From: CAZOKO01 sp964580455
GTDB lineage: Bacteria; Desulfobacterota; WTBG01
Assembly: GCA_964580455.1 (NCBI GenBank)
Contig: CAZOKO010000011.1
Span: forward strand, 1-38,277
Direction: 5' to 3'
Length of the DNA stretch: 38,277 nucleotides
Part shown: one piece after another, positions 9,055 through 16,269 of the stretch
How positions within the stretch are numbered: position 1 is the stretch's first letter
How the letters are laid out: every line of letters starts with the position of its first letter
Translations under genes and position numbers: made by a program
Notes under the pieces: model-generated
The model's database searches: none
What the model was told of the DNA's origin: nothing
Seen by the model: only the letters and a program-made list of their open reading frames with translations

Positions 9055-9084
9055 TTGACAAAAACGCTCACGCTGTTTTAATAT
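9055..9084 (+). promoter_or_regulatory. Candidate sigma-70-type promoter of the cob operon
   Basis: TTGACA (9055-9060) is a perfect -35 hexamer. TAATAT (9079-9084) lies 18 bases on and matches the -10 consensus at four of six positions. Transcription would begin near 9091, about 58 bases before cobU and directly upstream of the terminator-like hairpin. This is pattern matching only. Confidence 0.5.
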
Positions 9085-9106
9085 TTTTCATGTAAAAACA
9101 TTTATC

Positions 9107-9135
9107 ACCCAACCTTCAAAAGGTTGGGTATTTTT
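9107..9135 (+). terminator. Terminator-like hairpin in the cobU leader
   Basis: ACCCAACCTT (9107-9116) pairs perfectly with AAGGTTGGGT (9120-9129) across a 3-base CAA loop. One A and a run of five T (9131-9135) follow. This is the form of an intrinsic terminator on the plus strand. It lies after the candidate promoter and ends 13 bases before the cobU ATG. The ribosome-binding site AAGGA is at 9138-9142. It could be an attenuator, or a terminator for transcripts entering from upstream. No cobalamin riboswitch core is visible near it. Confidence 0.65.
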
Positions 9136-9148
9136 CTAAGGATATTGC

Positions 9149-9676
9149 ATGAAGAATAGATTAATTATGGTTACAGGCGGTGCGAGAAGCGGTAAGAGCC
9201 GTTACGCTCAAAGTATAGCGGATAAGATAGAAGGGCGTAAGGTGTATTTAGCTACTGCACATGCTTTGGACGATGAGATGAAGTCCAAAATAGAAATTCA
9301 CAGAATGGATAGACCTGCAGGATGGAATACTGTTGAAGAAACAAAACATCTCTCAAAGGCTGTAAAAGAAATCGATAAAAAGTTTGAGGTTGTACTGATT
9401 GATTGTATTACTATGTGGATTTCTAACCTCCTGGTAATTGAAGGTTTCAGCAAAACAGAAATTATGAAGGAGCTGGAATCTTTCATGTCAAACTGTAAAG
9501 AATTTGAAGGTACGGTGATTGTCGTAAGCAATGAAGTAGGTTCAGGAATAGTTCCAGATAACAAAATTGCACGTTTGTTTCGTGACATTGCCGGTAAAGC
9601 TAACCAGGAAATTGCAACTGTTGCAGATGATGTTTATCTGGTAGTAGCCGGTATTCCAATGAAGCTGAAAAGATAA
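9149..9676 (+). CDS. cobU: Adenosylcobinamide kinase / adenosylcobinamide-phosphate guanylyltransferase
   Basis: A bifunctional CobU/CobP of 175 residues. It phosphorylates adenosylcobinamide and then transfers GMP to give adenosylcobinamide-GDP, the acceptor for the nucleotide loop. The Walker A motif GGARSGKS is at residues 10-17. The family pattern LDDEM...IxxHxxxRP..W.T.EE follows, with H51 as the likely guanylylated histidine. The second nucleotide-binding block is VVLIDCITMWISNLL. AAGGA lies 6 bases upstream of the ATG. It is the first gene of the cob cluster and is followed 11 bases later by cobT. Confidence 0.95.
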   Translation: MKNRLIMVTGGARSGKSRYAQSIADKIEGRKVYLATAHALDDEMKSKIEIHRMDRPAGWNTVEETKHLSKAVKEIDKKFEVVLIDCITMWISNLLVIEGFSKTEIMKELESFMSNCKEFEGTVIVVSNEVGSGIVPDNKIARLFRDIAGKANQEIATVADDVYLVVAGIPMKLKR

Positions 9677-9687
9677 TTTAATAAAAT

Positions 9688-10746
9688 ATGGAAAGATTAA
9701 AAAAAATATTAGATAACATTATTTCTCCTGACAAAACATTATATGAGAAGGCCAGGGAGAGACTGGATAAGATGGCAATTCCAAGAGGCAGTTTGGGCAG
9801 GCTGGAGGAATTTGCTCAGAGGGTTGTTGCTATAACAGGCACACTGAATCCGGAAATCAAAAAAAAGACAGTTGTTGTTTTTGCAGGTGACCATGGAGTG
9901 GTTGAAGAAGGAGTAAGCGCTTTTCCTCAGGACGTTACAATGCAAATGGTTTGCAATTTTAATAAAGGAGGAGCCGGAATCAATGTTTTAGCCAGACATG
10001 CTGGAGCAAAGGTTATCGTAGTTGATATGGGCGTAGCAGGGGACCTGGAACCTAAGGAGGGTCTTTTATTGAAAAAAGTAGCCAAAGGAACAAAAAATAT
10101 AGCAAAAACACCTGCTATGACCAGGGAGGAGGCATTGAAAGCACTTTTGATTGGTGCAGATTTGGCTCATGATTTAAAGTCCACAAAAGTTGATATTATC
10201 GGAACCGGAGATATGGGTATCGGTAACACTACTCCCAGCAGTGCCATAACGGCTGTTTTAGCAAAAAAAAAAGTAGAAGAGGTGACAGGCAGAGGAACGG
10301 GTATTAATGACGATATATTACTAACTAAGATCAGTGTAATAAAAAAAGCCATTAATATAAACCGGCCTGATCCAAACGATCCCATTGATGTTCTGGCAAA
10401 GGTTGGTGGTTTTGAGATTGCAGGGATTGCAGGTTTAATTATTGGTTCTGCCTTTCATAAAATCCCTGTAGTAATAGATGGTTTTATCTCTACTGCCGCT
10501 GCACTGGTAGCAATATCTTTAAAATCAGTCATAAGAGAATACATTTTTGCTGCACATAAGTCGGTAGAACGTGGTCACGCGGTCTTGCTGGAATGTTTAG
10601 AACAAAAACCCATATTGGATTTATCCATGAGGCTGGGGGAAGGTACAGGCGCAGTATTGGGAATCAGTTTAGTAGAGTCAGGAGTTAAGATTATAAACGA
10701 GGTGCTAACATTTGAGGAAGCAGGAGTAAATAAAGCTGGCAGATAA
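9688..10746 (+). CDS. cobT: Nicotinate-nucleotide:benzimidazole phosphoribosyltransferase
   Basis: CobT activates the lower-ligand base by transferring phosphoribose from nicotinate mononucleotide, giving alpha-ribazole phosphate. The 352 residues cover the usual length. Conserved blocks are PRGSLGRLEEFA, VVFAGDHGVVEEGVSAFPQ, GGAGINVLARHAG, GDMGIGNTTPSSA and LGEGTGAVLG, in which the glutamate at about position 318 matches the catalytic base. The base it uses cannot be read from the sequence. The bza-like genes in the same cluster suggest a methoxylated benzimidazole. Its stop overlaps the cobS start in TAATG, so the two are translationally coupled. Confidence 0.96.
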   Translation: MERLKKILDNIISPDKTLYEKARERLDKMAIPRGSLGRLEEFAQRVVAITGTLNPEIKKKTVVVFAGDHGVVEEGVSAFPQDVTMQMVCNFNKGGAGINVLARHAGAKVIVVDMGVAGDLEPKEGLLLKKVAKGTKNIAKTPAMTREEALKALLIGADLAHDLKSTKVDIIGTGDMGIGNTTPSSAITAVLAKKKVEEVTGRGTGINDDILLTKISVIKKAININRPDPNDPIDVLAKVGGFEIAGIAGLIIGSAFHKIPVVIDGFISTAAALVAISLKSVIREYIFAAHKSVERGHAVLLECLEQKPILDLSMRLGEGTGAVLGISLVESGVKIINEVLTFEEAGVNKAGR

Positions 10747-11483
10747 TGCGCAGATTCATAATTGCCCTTCAATTTCTTACCGTTATTCCATTTTACAAAG
10801 ACCTGAAAATAAATGAAGAGGATCTGGGAAAATCAACGCTCTATTTCCCACTGGTAGGTCTCTTCCTAGGTGGGTGTCTGGTCTGTTCAAATCTATTGTT
10901 GTCTTTTATCCTGCCCCGTTCAGTTGTTGATGGGATGCTGGTTGTCATATTGGTTTTAATCACTGGCTCAATCCATCTTGACGCACTGGCAGACACCGTT
11001 GATGGAATAGCTAGTGGTAGAGAAAGAACTGAGAAATTGCGCATAATGAAAGATGGGAAGGTAGGAGCTATGGGTGTGGTTGGAATTTTCCTGATTCTCA
11101 TGCTAAAATATCTTGCACTGATAGCGCTTCCAGAATACCTTAAAAATCATGCACTTTTATTAATGCCTGTGATGGGAAGGTGGTCACAGGTAAACGTTGC
11201 TTACTTTTCGGATTATGCCGGGCTGAAAAAAGGGTTAGGATTTCCAATAACCAGCCATGTTACAACCTTCATTTTTATTTTTACTATTATTATATCTTTA
11301 ATTATTGCTTCCTGCCTGTTACATATCAGGGGATTTATAATAGCAGGGATCATTGTGTTGTTTTGCTTTATCTATAGCCGTTTCTTCAAGCGCATACTGG
11401 GCGGAGTTACTGGAGATGTTTTGGGAGCAGCAAATGAAATTACAGAGGTAGCAGTCTTAATCATGATATTGATAAAATTCTAA
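10746..11483 (+). CDS. cobS: Adenosylcobinamide-GDP ribazoletransferase (cobalamin 5'-phosphate synthase)
   Basis: CobS is a polytopic inner-membrane enzyme that joins adenosylcobinamide-GDP to alpha-ribazole (phosphate), making the complete cobamide. The 245 residues begin with the family start RRFIIALQFLTVIPF. They contain the CDP-alcohol transferase-like LDALADTVDGIASG with its Asp residues, KDGKVGAMGV and GRWSQV, and the C-terminal GGVTGDVLGAANEITE. Five or six hydrophobic segments are visible. The start overlaps the cobT stop by one base. A 455-base gap with repeats follows before cobC. Confidence 0.95.
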   Translation: MRRFIIALQFLTVIPFYKDLKINEEDLGKSTLYFPLVGLFLGGCLVCSNLLLSFILPRSVVDGMLVVILVLITGSIHLDALADTVDGIASGRERTEKLRIMKDGKVGAMGVVGIFLILMLKYLALIALPEYLKNHALLLMPVMGRWSQVNVAYFSDYAGLKKGLGFPITSHVTTFIFIFTIIISLIIASCLLHIRGFIIAGIIVLFCFIYSRFFKRILGGVTGDVLGAANEITEVAVLIMILIKF

Positions 11484-11548
11484 CTTAGATATTTTATATT
11501 TGTGTTTATCTGCGAAAATCTGCGTCCAAATTTAACCTAAATAATGCA

Positions 11549-11914
11549 TTTAAAACCACAGAGAACACTGAGGGTTAATGTAGCAAAAGGAAAAACATAT
11601 TTAGATTTATTGTTTTTCTCCATGTTTTTAAATTTGGGAAAGGATCTTTGGCTAAAAGTTTTTCACTAAAATGTGCACAGAGATTTACTAGAAAAAAAGA
11701 TGTAAATTATTATTTAAGCCTATTGACTTTACTCAACAAGAAATTAGTAACTATATGATTTTAATGGATAATATTCAAAACATGTTTAGTATGGTTATAG
11801 AAGAACAGTTTTCCTTTAAAATAGATGACTTAAGGGTTTATCTTGTTGAGTTATGTCATTAAGCATTTTATTATTTTAACAAGTGCTTTCTCTGTGCCCT
11901 CTGTGCTTTTAAAA
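11549..11914. repeat. Imperfect inverted repeat (CACAGAG type) in the cobS-cobC gap
   Basis: The arm at 11549-11574 (TTTAAAACCACAGAGAACAC...) is matched on the opposite strand by 11888-11914, at about 20 of 26 positions. The pair encloses about 310 bases. Inside is another perfect 10-base inverted pair, ACTCAACAAG (11731-11740) and CTTGTTGAGT (11841-11850). An open frame ending at 11862 encodes ...IDFTQQEISNYMILMDNIQ..., which I do not recognise. The arrangement resembles the 15955-16247 element. The rest of the 455-base gap 11484-11938 holds nothing that I can name. Confidence 0.5.
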
Positions 11915-11938
11915 TATAATTAAATGTGAGAGGATATT

Positions 11939-12538
11939 ATGGAAGAGAGAACAAGGCTTTTTCTAGTTCGCCATGGTGAAACTACAGCCAGTTCAGAATT
12001 TAGATACGTTGGACACATGAATGTGGATATTACAGAAAATGGAGTTGAGCAGATGAATAACTTAAAGGATAGGCTTAAGAATAAAGAGTTAACTGCTGTA
12101 TTTAGCAGCGATTTAATCAGAACTAAAAAAGGTGCTAAAATCATATCCAGTTGCCATAAAATTGATCCGGTAGCGTTCAAAGAGCTAAAGGAGATTAATC
12201 TGGGAATCTGGGAAGGATTAACCAGAGATGAGATAATAGAAAAGTATCCTCGGGAGCATCAGCAAAGATTAGAGGATTTTGCAAGCTATCGTATTAAGGG
12301 TGGCGAGAATTTTGAGGACTTGAAGAAAAGAGTAATGAAAAAGCTTATAGAGATTATAAACGAATACAAAGGTAAAAACATTCTTTTAGTGGCACATGGT
12401 GGAGTTAACAGGGTAATTATTTTTGATGCCTTAAATTTAGATTTGCAATTGTTACCAAGGATAGACCAGACATACGGCTGTCTGAACATAATTGATTATT
12501 ATAAGGACGGTCCGGTAATCAAGCTGGTAAATGGTTGA
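11939..12538 (+). CDS. cobC: Alpha-ribazole phosphatase (histidine phosphatase family)
   Basis: This 199-residue protein belongs to the phosphoglycerate-mutase-like histidine phosphatases. The phosphorylated histidine is H12 in RHGET (residues 11-15). SSDLIRTKKGAKII carries the usual arginine and VAHGGVNRV the second histidine. ELKEINLGIWEGLT matches the family's third block. Within a cob cluster this is best read as CobC, which removes the 5'-phosphate from alpha-ribazole phosphate or the phosphorylated cobamide. A general phosphatase of the same fold cannot be excluded from sequence alone. GAGAGG lies just upstream. The 3' end overlaps the cbiB frame by 8 bases if cbiB starts at 12531. Confidence 0.88.
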   Translation: MEERTRLFLVRHGETTASSEFRYVGHMNVDITENGVEQMNNLKDRLKNKELTAVFSSDLIRTKKGAKIISSCHKIDPVAFKELKEINLGIWEGLTRDEIIEKYPREHQQRLEDFASYRIKGGENFEDLKKRVMKKLIEIINEYKGKNILLVAHGGVNRVIIFDALNLDLQLLPRIDQTYGCLNIIDYYKDGPVIKLVNG

Positions 12539-13493
12539 GATGATAAGTCAAACAGGGTTGGTTTTCGCTTATCTCATAGATTTATTTCTTGGAGATCCTG
12601 AATGGACTTTCCACCCAATAAGGATATTGGGCAAAACGATAGAATGTCTGGAAAAAAGGCTGAGGAATATTAAACAGAAGACTATCAGCGAAAAAACAGC
12701 AGGTGTACTTCTCTGTGCTGTCGTAGTGTTTGTAACTTATGGACTTACCTGGGGTATTATCTGTCTTTCTTATTACATAAACAGTTATTCAGGCATTTGC
12801 GTTACCATTCTGGCAGCTTATTTTACTCTTTCTGTAAAATCATTAGCGAAGGCAGCGAGAGAAATAAGGACATTTCTTAAGGAAGAAAATGAGGAAAGTG
12901 CAAAGAAACGACTTTCTCTTATTGTAGGAAGAGATACCGCGATGCTCAATCGCAGGGAAATTATAAGGGCAACTATAGAAACAGTAGCTGAAAATACCTC
13001 TGATGGAATAGTTGCCCCTCTTTTTTATTTGATATTGGGTGGACCGCCGTTGGGTATGGCTTATAAGGCAGTAAATACACTGGATTCTATGATTGGATAT
13101 AGAAATGAGAAGTATCTCAAACTGGGATGGGCCTCTGCCAGATGTGATGATCTGGTAAATTATATCCCTGCCAGAATAACAGGAATATTAATGATAGGTG
13201 CAGCGTTTTTTTTGTGTAAAGACTGGAAGAATGCTTATAATACCATGAAAAAAGATGCAAGAAAACACATGAGCCCAAACAGTGGATATCCAGAATCTGC
13301 TGTGGCAGGTGCTCTAAAAGTGCAGTTGGGTGGAGTAAACTATTATGCCGGAGTCAAAAAGATAACCCCTCTGTTAGGCCAGGATATAGAAGAACTAAAT
13401 GAAAAATCAATAGAAAATTCAGTTAGAATGATGTATCTAACATCAGCGATGATGGTTTTAATGGGTGTACTGATTTTAGAGGTGTTTAAGTAA
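12531..13493 (+). CDS. cbiB: Adenosylcobinamide-phosphate synthase
   Basis: CbiB (CobD in Pseudomonas nomenclature) is a membrane protein that attaches aminopropanol phosphate to adenosylcobyric acid. Clear family blocks are DLFLGDPEWTFHPIRILGKTI near the N-terminus, IVGRDTAMLN, ETVAENTSDGIVAPLFYLILGG, PLGMAYKAVNTLDSMIGY and SPNSGYPESAVAGAL. The 320 residues are of normal length with several membrane helices. Two starts are possible: ATG 12531 (MVEM) overlaps cobC, while ATG 12540 begins just after it. Neither has a clear ribosome-binding site. The stop overlaps the cobD start in TAATG. Confidence 0.95.
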   Translation: MVEMISQTGLVFAYLIDLFLGDPEWTFHPIRILGKTIECLEKRLRNIKQKTISEKTAGVLLCAVVVFVTYGLTWGIICLSYYINSYSGICVTILAAYFTLSVKSLAKAAREIRTFLKEENEESAKKRLSLIVGRDTAMLNRREIIRATIETVAENTSDGIVAPLFYLILGGPPLGMAYKAVNTLDSMIGYRNEKYLKLGWASARCDDLVNYIPARITGILMIGAAFFLCKDWKNAYNTMKKDARKHMSPNSGYPESAVAGALKVQLGGVNYYAGVKKITPLLGQDIEELNEKSIENSVRMMYLTSAMMVLMGVLILEVFK

Positions 13494-14557
13494 TGCAGAA
13501 TCATGGGGGTAATCTTACAGAAATAAGCAGGAAGTATGGCATAAAAAAAGATGACATCATAGATTTTAGCTCAAATATTAATCCTTTGGGATTCCCCGAC
13601 AGCGTTAAATCCCTTTTTGGGAAAAAAGTAAATGAGATAATGTGTTATCCGGATACCAACTCTACTGAACTGAAGGAAGAAATAGCTAAATGGCATGGTA
13701 TTAAAGAAAAGAATATACTGGTAGGTAATGGCTCAACAGAACTGATCTATCTGATATCCCGTGTTTTTAATCCAAAACATGCATTGATTCCTGTACCTGC
13801 CTTTGGAGAATATGAAAGGAGTCTTAATTGTGTCAGGTGTGAATTGAGATACCTTCCCTTAAAAGAGAAGAATTACTTCAGGCCAGATGTTGATGAAATT
13901 CTTTCCCTTCTTCCCCAAATAGATTTTCTATATTTGTGCAATCCTAATAATCCGACAGGTGTTCTTTCTGAAAAAAATGAGATTTTGCCTTTAATTGACG
14001 AAGCGGGGAAAAGAGATGTTTTAATAGTAATGGATGAGGCATTCATGGACTTTGCAGATAATGAGTCAGTTACCGATGAAATCAGGAGAAGAGAGAATCT
14101 TATTGTAATCCGGTCTCTGACTAAGTTTTTTGGAATACCAGGCTTAAGATTGGGTTATCTAATTGCCGGTTCAAAACTGGTTGATAAAATCAGTCATTAT
14201 AAAGAACCCTGGACAGTGAATGTCCTCGCTCAAAAGGCAGGCATTGCCTGTTTTAAAGATGACAATTTCAGGTTGAGGACAAACAGGTTTATTGCTCGGG
14301 AGAGAAAATACCTGCTGACTGAACTGAGCAAAATGGAAGGAGTGAAACCATACGCCTCTTCTACTAACTATATATTGATTAGGATTGTTAAGTCGGGATT
14401 GTCCTCAGGCAGGCTTTATGAACTAATGGCAGGCCATGGTCTGTTAATAAGAGACTGTCGTTCATTTAGAGGTCTTGGTAATAAATTTATAAGAGTGGCT
14501 GTAAAAAAGAGGAAGAATAATGATCTATTAATCAAACATCTTAAAAAGGTTTTATGA
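13493..14557 (+). CDS. cobD: L-threonine-O-3-phosphate decarboxylase
   Basis: A fold-type I PLP enzyme of 354 residues that makes (R)-1-amino-2-propanol phosphate, the linker used by CbiB. The start HGGNLTEISRKYG and DFSSNINPLG are diagnostic of CobD among aminotransferase-like proteins. NPNNPTG lies at about residues 150-156, the PLP-binding lysine is K211 in RSLTKFFG, and GLRLGYL follows. It is coupled to cbiB by a one-base overlap and followed by cbiA 10 bases later. Histidinol-phosphate aminotransferase is the main alternative fold relative, but the N-terminal signature and context exclude it. Confidence 0.94.
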   Translation: MQNHGGNLTEISRKYGIKKDDIIDFSSNINPLGFPDSVKSLFGKKVNEIMCYPDTNSTELKEEIAKWHGIKEKNILVGNGSTELIYLISRVFNPKHALIPVPAFGEYERSLNCVRCELRYLPLKEKNYFRPDVDEILSLLPQIDFLYLCNPNNPTGVLSEKNEILPLIDEAGKRDVLIVMDEAFMDFADNESVTDEIRRRENLIVIRSLTKFFGIPGLRLGYLIAGSKLVDKISHYKEPWTVNVLAQKAGIACFKDDNFRLRTNRFIARERKYLLTELSKMEGVKPYASSTNYILIRIVKSGLSSGRLYELMAGHGLLIRDCRSFRGLGNKFIRVAVKKRKNNDLLIKHLKKVL

Positions 14558-14567
14558 AGATAGCACT

Positions 14568-15953
14568 ATGCCATTAAACAAATCTCTTGTCATTGCTGCC
14601 ACTCATAGCGGTAGTGGAAAAACAACTATTGCTATTGGCATTATGTCTGCTTTAAAGAAAAGAGGGCTGTCTGTCCAGCCTTTTAAGGTTGGACCAGATT
14701 TCATTGATCCAGGATATCATGGAGTAGTGTGTGGAATTCCATCCAGGAATCTGGATGGCTGGATGCTGGACAAAAAATATAACCTCAAAAATTTTTCAAA
14801 ACACAGCAAAGACAAGGATATCTCTATTATTGAAGGCGTAATGGGACTTTATGATGGTTATAGTGGAAAAAGTGGGGATGGCAGTACAGCTCAAATATCT
14901 AAGTGGTTTAAATCTCCTGTTGTTTTAGTGGTTGATGCCAGGGGTATGGCAAGCAGTGTCGGTGCTATAGTTTATGGCTTTGAAAATTATGATAAGCAGA
15001 TAAAGATAGCCGGTGTTATCCTTAATCGGGTGAGCAGTGAAAGGCATTATAACTGGTTAAAAGATGCAATAGGGAAGAGGTGTAAAGCAAAGGTTATCGG
15101 TTACCTGCCGAAAGATCCTTCTATTAAAATTCCTGAAAGACATCTGGGTCTTGTTACTTCTAAAGAAAATATTTTAAAAAGAGATTTTATAAAAAGAATA
15201 ACATATCTGATAAATAAACATATTGATCTGACCCAGATTCTAAAGATAGCTTCAGCAATTGACAGGAAAAGGATTTCCCTGGTGCAAAGAGAAGATAGGA
15301 TTAATCATACTTCAGATCGTCCGGTAAGAATTGGTGTTGCCTGTGATGAAGCATTCTGTTTTTATTATCAGGATAATTTTGAGATTCTAAAACAGTTGGG
15401 AGCTGAGCTAATATATTTCAGTCCGTTAAGAGACATCTCACTGCCGGATAGATTGGATGGAATCTATCTGGGAGGGGGGTATCCAGAAGTCTTTGCTCGG
15501 GATTTAGAGACAAACCGGGTAATGAGAAGTGAGATAAAATATTTTGCTGCAAGGGGAGGGGTTATTTATGCCGAATGTGGTGGATTAATGTATCTGGGGA
15601 ATAATATAAAAGATTTTGATAACAATAATTTTAAAATGTCTGGTGTATTTCCCTTCACAACCAGAATGGAAGGAAAATTGAAAGACCTGGGTTACTATAC
15701 TGTTAAGGTTATAAAAAATAATATCCTATCTAAAAAAGGTGATGAAATCAGGGGTCATCAGTTCAGATACTCCAGTTTAGAAAAGATACCTCAATCCCTT
15801 GGAAGATCATATCGCTTAAGGAAGGGGGAGACTAACAAGGTTATAAAAGAAGGATTTGTTTTAAATAATGTACTGGCAAGCTATCTTCATCTACATTTTG
15901 GCTCAAATATAAATTTTGCTCGACGTTTTATTGAATCCTGTAGAAAAAGATAA
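14568..15953 (+). CDS. cbiA: Cobyrinic acid a,c-diamide synthase
   Basis: CbiA amidates the a and c carboxylates of cobyrinic acid using ATP and glutamine. Residues 1-220 form the P-loop synthetase domain, with THSGSGKTT around K18, KVGPDFIDPGYH, and IEGVMGLYDG. Residues 250-461 form the class I glutaminase domain: GIYLGGGYPE precedes the nucleophile cysteine in YAECGGLMYL, and the catalytic His is in SYLHLHFGSN. The length of 461 residues is typical. Finding an a,c-diamide synthase implies that the organism handles an early corrin ring, although no corrin-ring genes lie in this window. A 316-base gap with a decayed element follows. Confidence 0.95.
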   Translation: MPLNKSLVIAATHSGSGKTTIAIGIMSALKKRGLSVQPFKVGPDFIDPGYHGVVCGIPSRNLDGWMLDKKYNLKNFSKHSKDKDISIIEGVMGLYDGYSGKSGDGSTAQISKWFKSPVVLVVDARGMASSVGAIVYGFENYDKQIKIAGVILNRVSSERHYNWLKDAIGKRCKAKVIGYLPKDPSIKIPERHLGLVTSKENILKRDFIKRITYLINKHIDLTQILKIASAIDRKRISLVQREDRINHTSDRPVRIGVACDEAFCFYYQDNFEILKQLGAELIYFSPLRDISLPDRLDGIYLGGGYPEVFARDLETNRVMRSEIKYFAARGGVIYAECGGLMYLGNNIKDFDNNNFKMSGVFPFTTRMEGKLKDLGYYTVKVIKNNILSKKGDEIRGHQFRYSSLEKIPQSLGRSYRLRKGETNKVIKEGFVLNNVLASYLHLHFGSNINFARRFIESCRKR

Positions 15954-15954
15954 A

Positions 15955-16247
15955 TAGCCACAGAACTACACAGAATAACACAGAAATTACTGGGATTAGT
16001 TCTGTGCCTTTCCAATTTACCTATGACACATTTTCTTTTTGAAGATATTACACATAAAATAATCGGAGCAGCTTTTAATGTTTATAAGGCCAGTTAATCA
16101 ATTATCTAAAAGCAACTAAATTGAAAGTAGGTTTGTTGATAAATTTTGGAGCGAGGGAGTGCAAGCCAAAACGAATAGTCAATTGACATTGGAACTGTGC
16201 AGAATTTTACAGAACAATTCAGTGTTTTCTGTGTGCTTCTGTGGCTA
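15955..16247. repeat. Element with imperfect terminal inverted repeats (CACAGA type)
   Basis: TAGCCACAGAACTACACAGA plus A (15955-15975) is the reverse complement of 16227-16247 at 19 of 21 positions, and similarity continues inward (AACAC). The arms enclose the GxxExxY remnant. The left arm begins two bases after the cbiA stop codon. I see no clear target-site duplication. A looser pair of the same type lies at 11549-11914. These features suggest a decayed small mobile or repeat-flanked cassette inserted in the cobamide operon. Confidence 0.55.
16023..16186 (+). pseudogene. GxxExxY protein remnant with internal deletion
   Basis: From ATG 16023 the frame reads FEDITHKIIGAAFNVYKAS and stops at 16097. 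This matches the N-terminal motif of GxxExxY-family proteins (I-T-x-K-I-I-G-A-A-F-x-V). In the next frame, 16091-16186 reads QLINYLKATKLKVGLLINFG and ends ...KRIVN. This matches the family's C-terminal region. About two thirds of a normal protein of about 125 residues is missing between the two parts, and the frames differ by one, so the gene is dead. The intact family has been suggested to be nuclease-like, but I do not rely on that. Confidence 0.75.
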
Positions 16248-16269
16248 ATAATTTCAGGAATGTGCAAAT

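Noticed and set aside
8909..9148. Cobalamin riboswitch before cobU
   Set aside because: No B12-box-like sequence is present. What is seen is a G/C repeat, a promoter and a simple terminator-like hairpin.
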